A DNA stretch of 64,000 nt from JAHEJE01 sp965216335 (GTDB lineage: Bacteria > Pseudomonadota > Alphaproteobacteria > Rhizobiales > Aestuariivirgaceae): NCBI GenBank assembly GCA_965216335.1, contig OZ244154.1:3782001-3846000 (forward strand), written 5' to 3'. A model generated the notes under the pieces. The model was not told where the DNA came from and did not search any database. It saw nothing but the letters and a program-made list of their open reading frames with translations. Made by a program: the position numbers and the translations under genes. This document shows positions 55,365 to 63,115 of the stretch, one piece after another; positions within the stretch are counted from its first letter, which is position 1, and each line of letters starts with the position of its first letter.

Positions 55365-55873
55365 TCGGCAGCCTCCGTGAGCCGGCCGGCCAGCTCGGTG
55401 AAGCGGATGGCATCGACGGGACAGACCCCGGCGCAGGCCCCGCAGCCGGTACAGGCCGCCTCGTCGATCAACGGTACGTCCCGGCACCCGGGCATGAGTT
55501 GAAAGCGGATGGCGCGCGGCTCGCAGGCATCGTTGCAGGCGCGGCAGGATACGCCCTTGAGCGAGAGGCACCTGCCAGCAATCTCGGCCGTCCAGGACCA
55601 GTCGCGGGCGCACGCCGCATCAAGTGCCCCGGTGGGACAGGCCGCGGTGCATTCGCCGCAGAAAGTGCATTCTCCCGCGCCGAGCGAGAAGTCCATCTGC
55701 GGTGCGCCATCTGCGATCTTGAGAATATGCTGCGGACAGGCATCGGAGCAGGCCCTGCACCCGTCACACCGGGCCAGGAATTCCACCTCCGGCCTGGCCT
55801 GCGGCGGCCGCAACATCGCTGCGTGGTTTGCTCGAGCCATCAACAACGCGCGCCGCGAAAACTGCCTGGCCAT
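55361..55873 (-). CDS. napF: Ferredoxin-type protein NapF
   Basis: 170 aa cytosolic iron-sulfur protein with cysteine motifs for four clusters: CDGCRACSDACP, CTFCGECTAACP, CRACNDACEP and CTGCGACAGVCP. NapF is thought to help mature NapA. First gene of the nap operon, with AGGAG upstream, directly behind the FNR-type promoter. Confidence 0.96.
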   Translation of the reverse strand: MARQFSRRALLMARANHAAMLRPPQARPEVEFLARCDGCRACSDACPQHILKIADGAPQMDFSLGAGECTFCGECTAACPTGALDAACARDWSWTAEIAGRCLSLKGVSCRACNDACEPRAIRFQLMPGCRDVPLIDEAACTGCGACAGVCPVDAIRFTELAGRLTEAAE

Positions 55874-55897
55874 CGGCCTCTCCTGCTACACGAATTT

Positions 55898-55939
55898 CTT
55901 CTAGCAGACGGCTCAATCCGATGGCTTGATTTTGATCAA
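55898..55939 (-). promoter_or_regulatory. nap promoter with perfect FNR/FixK box
   Basis: TTGATTTTGATCAA at 55926-55939 is an exact TTGAT-N4-ATCAA anaerobox. On the minus strand, TAGAAG at 55898-55903 is placed as the -10 of a class II promoter with the box centred at -41.5. The transcript would start near 55891, leaving an 18-base leader before the napF ATG. This indicates oxygen-limited activation of the operon by an FNR or FixK protein. Confidence 0.85.
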
Positions 55940-56030
55940 GACAATGGCGGTTCTGCACCGCATCAATTCAAAAAGTAGCGCAAGCTGACGGAGCAGGTGG
56001 CACAACCTATCAGCAGGTCCACCCTGCCGG

Positions 56031-56492
56031 TCAATCCAGCGCCTTCAAGGGCAGTTTGGTGGTGTACTTGATCTGCTCCATGGCGAAGGTCGAGCTGACG
56101 TCCTTGAGCTTGGCGGCGTTGATCAGCCTCTTGTAGAAGATGTCGTAGCCCTCCACATCCGGCACGACGACGCGCAGCAGGTAGTCGACCTGGCCGCTCA
56201 TCCGGTAGAACTCCACCACCTCCGGCATGCCGGCCACGGCGCCGTCGAAGTGGTCGAGCCATTCCTGGCTGTGTTCGAGCGTCGTGATGGCCACGAATAC
56301 GGTGACGTTGGCCCCGACTTTCTGCGGATCGAGCAGGGTCACACGGTCCAGAATGACCCCGTCATCCTCCAGGCGGCTGATCCGCTCGGCGCATGATTTT
56401 TCGTCCAGGCCGAGTTGCTCTGCCACATCCTTTGCGCCAAGCGTGGCATCGGCTTGCAGAAGTTCGAGGATTCTGGCGTCGGTTCTATCCAT
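56031..56492 (-). CDS. Lrp/AsnC family transcriptional regulator
   Basis: 153 aa. Winged helix at MDRTDARILELLQADATLGA and LDEKSCAERISRLEDDGVI; RAM domain with TVFVAITTLEHSQEW and SGQVDYLLRVVVPD. Start chosen at MDRTD; the frame runs 26 codons further up through the divergent gap. It lies upstream of the nap promoter on the same strand and diverges from the TIGR01244 phosphatase gene. Target unknown. Confidence 0.94.
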   Translation of the reverse strand: MDRTDARILELLQADATLGAKDVAEQLGLDEKSCAERISRLEDDGVILDRVTLLDPQKVGANVTVFVAITTLEHSQEWLDHFDGAVAGMPEVVEFYRMSGQVDYLLRVVVPDVEGYDIFYKRLINAAKLKDVSSTFAMEQIKYTTKLPLKALD

Positions 56493-56635
56493 TTTTCTTG
56501 CTTCCGGTTTCTGATAACGGTTCGCTGGTCGCTGCAGGCTCGAACCTAGTTTAAGCATGCCGCAAAACATGTGAAACAGTTAAGTGCGATGAGCAGATCC
56601 ACGACGGCACAGTTTGAAGCGGAGAGTGAGCGGGC

Positions 56636-57163
56636 GTGATCGAGATCGTCAGCCTAACACCCGAGTTCGCGATCGGTCCGCAGGTGACGGACGGGGATTT
56701 CGACACCGTGCGCGCGGCCGGCTTTGCATCGGTGCTGAACGCCCGGCCGGACGGCGAGACCGGGGATTATCTGCGCGCACCGGATGCCGAGCGGCTGGCA
56801 CGCGCCTGCGGCCTGTCCTACGCCCACAGCCCGACCGAGAACCACGCGATCTTCGAACCGGATGTCATCGACCGGTTCGAGCACGCCCTGGCAGAACTGC
56901 CGAAGCCGATCTTCGCCCACTGCAAGACCGGCACGCGCACCGCGATCCTGTGGGCTCTGGTGGCAGCCCGGCACCGCGCCGTCGAGGACGTCATTGCCAC
57001 GCTGCGGGCCGCCGGCCAGGACCTGGATTTCCTTGAGCAGGAACTCCGCGACAGTGCCGCCGCTGCCCGCAGCTCACCGCTGCATCTGAAGGAAGATGCC
57101 CTGCTCAGCCTGAGCCGGTCCCGCCTGCTGGGCGGCGGCAACACAGGCCCGGACAAGGCGTAG
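56636..57163 (+). CDS. TIGR01244/DUF442 phosphatase- or sulfurtransferase-like protein
   Basis: 175 aa tyrosine-phosphatase-like fold. The C-x5-R loop is HCKTGTRT near residue 95, and the N-terminal FAIGPQVTDGDF and VLNARPDGE are typical of the family that includes BLH-type proteins linked to sulfide metabolism. Natural substrate unknown. The C-terminus is a longer Ser/Leu-rich tail. Convergent with the MFS gene, nine bases apart. Confidence 0.85.
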   Translation: MIEIVSLTPEFAIGPQVTDGDFDTVRAAGFASVLNARPDGETGDYLRAPDAERLARACGLSYAHSPTENHAIFEPDVIDRFEHALAELPKPIFAHCKTGTRTAILWALVAARHRAVEDVIATLRAAGQDLDFLEQELRDSAAAARSSPLHLKEDALLSLSRSRLLGGGNTGPDKA

Positions 57164-57172
57164 ACGCCAATC

Positions 57173-58414
57173 TCAACCGCCGGGCGGCTTCAGCAGATAC
57201 CACGCCAGCGCCGCCGTCTGGATGGCCAGAAACACGGCAAACGCCACGACGTAGGCTTCCGGGGCATAGCCGCCGTCCGCCGTCTCCGGCCACAGGCCGA
57301 TGATGGCGCCGATCAGGTATTGGCAGGCAAACGCCATGGTGAAGACCAGGACGTTCAGTGCGGCGTTGGCGCGGCCGGCCAGGGCGGCACCGAAGTGGCT
57401 GGCCATCCACGGATAGGCGAGGATGCCCGCCTGGCCGAACATGCCGAAAACGAACCAGGCCGGTCCGGTCGGAACGGGGAAATGGAAGGCAACAACGGCC
57501 ATCGACAGGAGATAGAGGGCGATGAAGCCGGTCATCACCGTGAGCAGGCCGATGCCGCGCCGGCCCAGCCAGTCGGCAACGGCGCCGCTGGTCAGGGTGC
57601 CGACCAGGAAGCCGATGGCGATCAGACCGAGATAGCGGGCCACACCGTCCTGGTCGAGCCCGGCTATATCGCGCAGCCAGGGGGCGGCCCACAGGGTCTG
57701 GATGCCGATGTGGGTGCCGCAGGTGGTGGCGATCAGCGGGGCGATGCGCCAGAACACCGGGCTCTTGTAGATGCCGGCAAGGGCGAGGAGTTGGTCCTTC
57801 AAGCCTGGCGTGGTGCCGCTCGCGGCCTGCTGCGGCACCAGCGCCAGGATCAGCCCGGCGACCAGCACCGTGACCCCGGCCAGTCCGAAGAACATGCCGC
57901 GCCACCCGAACGCCTGCGACGCCGCCTCGGCGGGCACCGTCGCCACCAGCATGCCGAGGCCGCCGGCGGCCATGATGACCGCGTTGGCCAGCGCCCGGCG
58001 CGCCACGGGCACCCACTGGGCCACCGCCTTGAACCCGGCCATCAGCCCGCCGGCGCAGCCGACGCCGATCAGCATGCGCCCGAAACTCAGGCCCGCCGCG
58101 CCGGGCGCCATGGCGAAGATCACCGCACCCACCGCGGTCAGCGCCAGCAGGCCGGCCTGCACCCGGCCCGGACCGAACCGGTCGAGCAGCACGCCGAGCG
58201 GCAATTGAAAACCGGCAAAGCCCAGGAGATAGGCGGCGGTGAGCAGGCCGAGCGCACCGGGGCCGAGGCCGAGATCGGCCACCAGATCGTCGGCGACGAC
58301 GGCGTTCACCGCCCGGTACAGGTAGGACAGGAAGTATCCAAGCGCGAACGGCCCCAGCACGCAGACGGTGAGCCGGCCAAGGCGAAGGTGCGGCGTCGCG
58401 GCTGTATCAGTCAT
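57173..58414 (-). CDS. MFS transporter
   Basis: 413 aa with twelve hydrophobic helices. The loop 2-3 motif LPLGVLLDRFGPGRV (a form of the MFS GxLxDRxGxR motif) is near residue 75. The protein starts after the desuccinylase-like gene, with eight bases overlap, suggesting uptake or efflux of that enzyme's substrate or product. A decayed paralogue of its C-terminus lies at 46645-46825. Confidence 0.92.
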   Translation of the reverse strand: MTDTAATPHLRLGRLTVCVLGPFALGYFLSYLYRAVNAVVADDLVADLGLGPGALGLLTAAYLLGFAGFQLPLGVLLDRFGPGRVQAGLLALTAVGAVIFAMAPGAAGLSFGRMLIGVGCAGGLMAGFKAVAQWVPVARRALANAVIMAAGGLGMLVATVPAEAASQAFGWRGMFFGLAGVTVLVAGLILALVPQQAASGTTPGLKDQLLALAGIYKSPVFWRIAPLIATTCGTHIGIQTLWAAPWLRDIAGLDQDGVARYLGLIAIGFLVGTLTSGAVADWLGRRGIGLLTVMTGFIALYLLSMAVVAFHFPVPTGPAWFVFGMFGQAGILAYPWMASHFGAALAGRANAALNVLVFTMAFACQYLIGAIIGLWPETADGGYAPEAYVVAFAVFLAIQTAALAWYLLKPPGG

Positions 58415-59504
58415 AGAGCATGCCGGACATCCCGTCTGCGATCGGTTCGGTCCCGTGCACCTTGCCGATCACGCTGCCCGGCCAGGCGATGCGCTCCGAG
58501 GTGTGGGCGAAGAACCGGCCGGCGGCTCGGGTCGTGACGGTGGCCGGCGGCTGGTCGTGTCCGCATAGCGGGTCGACAATCTCGGCGATTACGTCGCCGG
58601 GTGAGACCATGGCGCCAAGCGGTTGCCGGAACATGACAATTCCGGAAGCGGGCGAGCGCAGGATGTCGGTGGCGGAAAAGTCGGCGGCGATGCCGTCGAA
58701 GGCCGGAACGTCCGGTGCGTCCCCGGCAATGACGCCGCGTACCGTCAGGAAGTCGAACAGGGCCAAGGCGTCGCGCTCGGCGTACTCGGCCCTGGTGTCG
58801 CGCTCGCCGCGCAACTCGACCACCGTTGTAAAGGGCAGCGCGATATCGTGCCCTGCCGCCCGTGCCGCGATGTAAGGGGCCGCGCAGGTCTCCTCGAACG
58901 GATTGTCGCCCGAGCCGCGCGCGAACATCACCACCGGCGCGCCGAGCAGGCCGGCCAGATCGGCGGCAGCCGGCCAATGGTCCGGGTCGAGATAGAGATG
59001 CAGCTCGGCTTCGGAATCCGTGTGCAGGTCGAGCACGATATCGGCACCGCAGGCCAGCTTCTGCAACTTAAGCTGCAATGCCGTGGCCTCGTCGCGCGGC
59101 ACAATCTCATCGAGGCTGGCGCGGATGGCGTGTTCAATATCTTCGCCGGTTTCGAGTCGCGCCACAACGGCTTGCGAGACATCGTTGAAGCCGCGGTTGA
59201 AGTTCTGCCCCGAAGCGCCGAAGTTGCGGCCCATCAGGCGCTGCGCCTGGACATTCGCCGCGCCGACCGGATTGGCCAGCGGAACGACGACGATCTCGCC
59301 GCCGATCCGCCCGGCCTCGTCCGCCGCGATCAGCTCCCGGAGCAGCCGCGAGGCGACCAGGTTGGCCGGCAGTTCGTCGGCATGGATGCCAGCCTGGATG
59401 TACACCCTCTGCCGCGCCCCCGGCGTGCCGAGCCGGTGCACGGCAAGGTGGCGCACGGTGCCGGGGCTGTAGCCGGTCAGCTCGATGGTCTCGGTGCGGT
59501 GCAT
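58407..59504 (-). CDS. Succinylglutamate desuccinylase/aspartoacylase family protein
   Basis: 365 aa M14-type zinc hydrolase. Zinc ligands are in QAGIHADELPANLV (HxxE, near residue 40), and a third His is expected in VLDLHTDSEAELHL near residue 150. The C-terminal GIVMFRQPLGAMVSPGDVIA resembles the domain that follows in this family. Probably removes an acyl group from an amino acid-like substrate. Translationally coupled with the MFS transporter downstream. Confidence 0.9.
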   Translation of the reverse strand: MHRTETIELTGYSPGTVRHLAVHRLGTPGARQRVYIQAGIHADELPANLVASRLLRELIAADEAGRIGGEIVVVPLANPVGAANVQAQRLMGRNFGASGQNFNRGFNDVSQAVVARLETGEDIEHAIRASLDEIVPRDEATALQLKLQKLACGADIVLDLHTDSEAELHLYLDPDHWPAAADLAGLLGAPVVMFARGSGDNPFEETCAAPYIAARAAGHDIALPFTTVVELRGERDTRAEYAERDALALFDFLTVRGVIAGDAPDVPAFDGIAADFSATDILRSPASGIVMFRQPLGAMVSPGDVIAEIVDPLCGHDQPPATVTTRAAGRFFAHTSERIAWPGSVIGKVHGTEPIADGMSGMLYD

Positions 59505-59674
59505 GGCAGGCCTCCCTTGGCAAGGCGGCGACCATAGCAGCGGTCTGCGGACGAGGGAACAGTCGCCGGCGCCGTACCGGTCCGCCCACCCCTCTCCCTA
59601 ACCCTCTCCCGCGAGGGGAGGGGACCGTTTGGTGGACAAGGGCCCTCTTACCCCGGTCCCCCGCGAACGGGGCA

Positions 59675-60077
59675 GGGTTATCGCATGTGAGAGTGCGGCA
59701 GTATCGGCGGCTGCACAATCTTGCCTTCCTCTGGTCAAGTCCACTGCCCTCCAGTTTAACATTGGGTGAAAGCACATTTCTTCCATTGTATTGGATAGTT
59801 GCAAGCACCCCAACAAGCTCCGACATGATTTCAGGTTGGCTCCGGGCCATTCCCTCCCCTAGAAAAGGGGAGGGTTAGGGTGGGGATTGATGGCGGTTCA
59901 AGGGATTGAAATCGTTGCCGAATTGCACCGCCATCAACCCCCATCCCGACCCCCGTTCAAGCCGGGGGCAGGCTCTTCCCCCTTTCTGGGGGAAGGAGCA
60001 TTCATCGCTAAACCGGACAGCAGTGGGTCAAGCCCGAGGAAGGCAGAAAACAAAGTTCAAGTCCATATGCAATAGCT
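59675..60077 (+). repeat. Composite repeat, copy 4
   Basis: Full-length copy with both inner arms (TGCCTTCCTCTGG at 59722, AGGAAGGCA ending 60045), the CATTTCTTCCATTGTATTGG segment and all core hairpins. Outer flanks GGTTATCGCATGTG and CATATGCAATAGC are imperfect inverted repeats. It occupies most of the 674 bp between the desuccinylase-like gene and the SDR gene. The rest holds GC-rich palindromes (CTCTCCCGCGAGGGGAG near 59604) and no gene. Confidence 0.8.
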
Positions 60078-60178
60078 CTGCGCTAACGGGGAAGGTTGGA
60101 GAGAGGGGAGGGCGGCTTGGCAGGGCGGCTGTTGTGTGTACAATCCCGGCAACGTCACGACAGCACAGGAAGGCCGGA

Positions 60179-60889
60179 ATGTCCGAATTCGAACCGCAAA
60201 CCGCATTGATCGTCGGGGCAGGGTCGGGATTGTCGGCCTCCGTGGCGCGGCTGTTTGCCCGCGAGGGGTTGCACGTGTCGCTGGCGGCGCGCAATACGGC
60301 CAAGTTGCAGGACCTGTGCGCCGAGATCGGCGGCGAGGCCTACGAGTGCGATGCCAGCGATGCTCAGCAGGTCGATGTGCTGTTCGCCAATCTCATCCGC
60401 GACAAGGGCGCGCCCGACGTGGTGGTCTACAACCCCTCGGCGCGGGTGCGCGGGCCGGTCGGCGATCTCGACCCGGAGGATGTCAGGCGGGCGCTGATGG
60501 TGACCGCATATGGCGGTTTTCTGGTCGCCCAGCAGGCCTCGCGGCATATGGTCAACAAGGCCGGCGGGGTGATCCTGTTCACCGGCGCCTCGGCCTCGGT
60601 CAAGGGCTATGCCATGTCGGCGCCGTTCGCCATGGGCAAGTTCGCCCTGCGCGGCCTGGCCCAGTCGATGGCCCGCGAGCTGCAGCCCAAGGGCGTGCAC
60701 GTGGCGCATATTAACATCGACGGCGGCATCGAGAACCCCCAACGCGAAGGCCGGGTTGCGCCGAAAGACCGCCCGGACTCGATGCTCGACCCGGACGCCA
60801 TCGCCGAAACCTACCTGCACCTGGTGCGCCAGCACCGCTCGGCCTGGACCTTCGAGCTGGAGCTGCGGCCGTGGCTGGAGACGTTTTGA
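60179..60889 (+). CDS. SDR-family oxidoreductase with atypical active site
   Basis: 236 aa Rossmann-fold short-chain dehydrogenase. Cofactor loop ALIVGAGSGLSASVARLF; catalytic Ser region ILFTGASASVKGYA. The position of the catalytic Tyr in YxxxK is Phe (PFAMGKFALRGLAQSMAREL). This subgroup, common in proteobacteria, often has Phe here. The C-terminus (HINIDGGIENPQREG) fits the same group. The substrate is unknown and activity may be altered. It stands alone between two composite repeats. Confidence 0.88.
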   Translation: MSEFEPQTALIVGAGSGLSASVARLFAREGLHVSLAARNTAKLQDLCAEIGGEAYECDASDAQQVDVLFANLIRDKGAPDVVVYNPSARVRGPVGDLDPEDVRRALMVTAYGGFLVAQQASRHMVNKAGGVILFTGASASVKGYAMSAPFAMGKFALRGLAQSMARELQPKGVHVAHINIDGGIENPQREGRVAPKDRPDSMLDPDAIAETYLHLVRQHRSAWTFELELRPWLETF

Positions 60890-60933
60890 GGGGTGCACCC
60901 GGTACAGCCAGCTATCCTCACCCTTGTGGGGAG

Positions 60934-61397
60934 GGTTATCGCATATGCCAGTGATGATAATCGATTAGCAGCATAACCTTGCCTTCCTCGGGCTTGACCC
61001 ACTGCTGTCCGGTTTAACATTGGGTGAAAGCACATTTCTTCCATTGTATTGGATAGTTGCATGCACCCCAACAAGCTCCGACCTGATTTCAGGTTGGCTC
61101 TCGGGCATTCCCTCCCCTAGAAAAGGGGAGGGTTAGGGTGGGGATTGATGGCGGTGCAAAGGATTGAAATCGTTGCCGAATTGCACCGCCATCAACCCCC
61201 ATCCCGACCCCCGTTCAAGCCGGGGGCAGGCTCTTCCCCCTTTCTGGGGGAAGGAGCATTCATCGCTAAACCGGACAGCAGTGGGTCAAGCCCGAGGATC
61301 CAAAAAAGCCACTTGCGCCGAATTCGCTGCACTCTGGATCCTCGGGTCAAGCCCGAGGAAGGCAGAAAACAAAGTTCAAATCCATATGCGATAGTCC
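60934..61397 (+). repeat. Composite repeat, copy 5, with extra 66 bp
   Basis: Same structure as copy 4. Near the right arm about 66 extra bases (61298-61355 region) interrupt the arm: they start GGATCCAAAAAAGCC and end TCTGGATCCTCGGGTCAAGC, with a repeat of CCCGAGGA at both junctions. The outer inverted flanks are GGTTATCGCATATG and CATATGCGATAG. About 110 bp of half-repeat (GTGGGGAGGGCTAGGGTGG) follow, up to the IS array. No gene is seen from 60890 to 61508. Confidence 0.8.
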
Positions 61398-61508
61398 TGC
61401 ACTTGTGGGGAGGGCTAGGGTGGGGAGCAGCAATGCAATAGACATTGGCCTTGCCGGTTTGCACGGCCGAAACCCCACCCGGTCAACGCTTGCGCGTTGC
61501 CCACCCTC

Positions 61509-61762
61509 GGTAGTGTCCAGAGTCTTTCGCACTTTTTGTCATGCGACGGCGGTTCCTTGGGGTTGGTTTTTCATTGCAGTCAGCGGGTCCATGTTCATGT
61601 AGCGCCTCGTTGACCACTGGGTTCCAGCAATGTGTCTCAACCTGGCTGCAGCCAGGTTGAGACAGGATTGTCCGTCCGGGAAAGCCCCGACCACCCTGGT
61701 TCGCCGTCTGATCTCGCGCATCAGCCGCTCCAGCGGATTGTTGGTGCGCAACTTGATCCAGT
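61509..61762 (-). mobile_element. Truncated IS256 element (left 254 bp)
   Basis: Identical to the first 254 bp of the IS256 copies: left inverted repeat GGTAGTGTCC and the transposase C-terminal codons, ending at GATCCAGT. The intact copy 2 begins at once at 61763. It is preceded by CCACCCTC (61501-61508), the same 8 bases that follow copy 2, so both together occupy one insertion site. Confidence 0.95.
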
Positions 61763-63084
61763 GGTAGTGTCCAGAGTCTTTCGCACTTTTTGTCATGCGA
61801 CGGCGGTTCCTTGGGGTTGGTTTTTCATTGCAGTCAGCGGGTCCATGTTCATGTAGCGCCTCGTTGACCACTGGGTTCCAGCAATGTGTCTCAACCTGGC
61901 TGCAGCCAGGTTGAGACAGGATTGTCCGTCCGGGAAAGCCCCGACCACCCTGGTTCGCCGTCTGATCTCGCGCATCAGCCGCTCCAGCGGATTGTTGGTG
62001 CGCAACTTGATCCAGTGACTGTCCGGGAACGCATAGAAGGTCAGCGTCTCGCCAATCTTGTCCTCAACCAGCTCTGCCGCCTTGCCCATGCGCTGGCGGC
62101 GCAGCTCGGCCGCGACCGCTTCGGCCTTGTCGGTGGCCGCCTGCCGGTTCTCCTGGGCATGGATGGCCTTCAGCATGTGGCTCACCTGGCGCATCTTGCC
62201 TGCCGGCACATGACTGAAGACATTGCGATAGAAATGCACCATGCAGCGCTGCCACCGGGTCTCGGGCAGATAGTCGGCAACGCTCTCCACCAGGCCACGA
62301 CAGGCGTCTGATACCACCAGCTCCACACCATTCAGGCCCCGGTCCACCAGATGGCGCAGGAACGACGACCATCCGGACTTGTCCTCCTTGGCCCCCTCGC
62401 AGATGCCCAGAACCTCGCGATAGCCATCCGAGGTCACGCCAATCGCCACCAGCAGCGAGACGTTGCGCACCTCACCGGCCCATGAGCGCTTCATCACGAT
62501 ACCATCGAGAAAGACATACGGATGTGAGCCCTCAATCGGCTTGTGGCGCCATTCCTCGATCTTGGCATAGATCTTCTTGTTGAGGTTCGACACCGTCGAC
62601 GGGCTCACCCGCGTGCCCCACAGCGCCTCGGTGATGTCTTCGACCCGGCGCACCGAAACACCCGCCAGATACATCTCGATCAAAGCTTCCTCGACGCTGC
62701 TCTCGCGGCGCTGGTAGCGTTCTATGATCGCCGTCTCGAATGTTTGTCGCCGCAGCTTCGGCACCTTCAGCTTGACCGCGCCGGCCTTGGTGTGAAGCGA
62801 CCGGTCGTAGCTGCCAGCGCGTGTGTCGGTCCGAGCCTCACTGCGCTCATACCGGCCAGCCCCGCACAACCGGTCGGCCTCGGCATCCAGCATCGCATTC
62901 AAGGCTTCTTCAACCGTGCCGCGCACCATCTCGCCAAGGTGATCGCGTATCCGCGCCTCGTCGATCTGGATCACCTGACCCATCGCCTTGGTCTCCGTAT
63001 CATCACTCATCGTCTCGCTCCTCTCACTCAGTGTGAAAGGAACCACCGCATCAGGCAAATGTGCGAAAGACTCTCTACGTTATC
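61763..63084 (-). mobile_element. IS256-family insertion sequence, copy 2
   Basis: 1322 bp, matching copy 1 at 47173-48494 throughout, with both terminal inverted repeats. The right flank is CCACCCTC (63085-63092). Directly abuts a truncated copy on its left in the same orientation. Recent activity is implied by identity to copy 1. Confidence 0.97.
61793..63010 (-). CDS. IS256-family transposase, copy 2
   Basis: 405 aa, identical in sequence to the transposase at 47203-48420, with the same DDE motifs and start. Because the adjacent truncated copy carries only C-terminal codons, this is the only full transposase gene in the array. Confidence 0.96.
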   Translation of the reverse strand: MSDDTETKAMGQVIQIDEARIRDHLGEMVRGTVEEALNAMLDAEADRLCGAGRYERSEARTDTRAGSYDRSLHTKAGAVKLKVPKLRRQTFETAIIERYQRRESSVEEALIEMYLAGVSVRRVEDITEALWGTRVSPSTVSNLNKKIYAKIEEWRHKPIEGSHPYVFLDGIVMKRSWAGEVRNVSLLVAIGVTSDGYREVLGICEGAKEDKSGWSSFLRHLVDRGLNGVELVVSDACRGLVESVADYLPETRWQRCMVHFYRNVFSHVPAGKMRQVSHMLKAIHAQENRQAATDKAEAVAAELRRQRMGKAAELVEDKIGETLTFYAFPDSHWIKLRTNNPLERLMREIRRRTRVVGAFPDGQSCLNLAAARLRHIAGTQWSTRRYMNMDPLTAMKNQPQGTAVA

Positions 63085-63115
63085 CCACCCTCCCCACAGG
63101 GAGGGTTCTGGCTGT

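Noticed and set aside
61539..61871. 110-codon minus-strand frame joining the two IS copies
   Set aside because: It is a chance fusion of IS end sequence and the truncated transposase C-terminus, not a separate gene.
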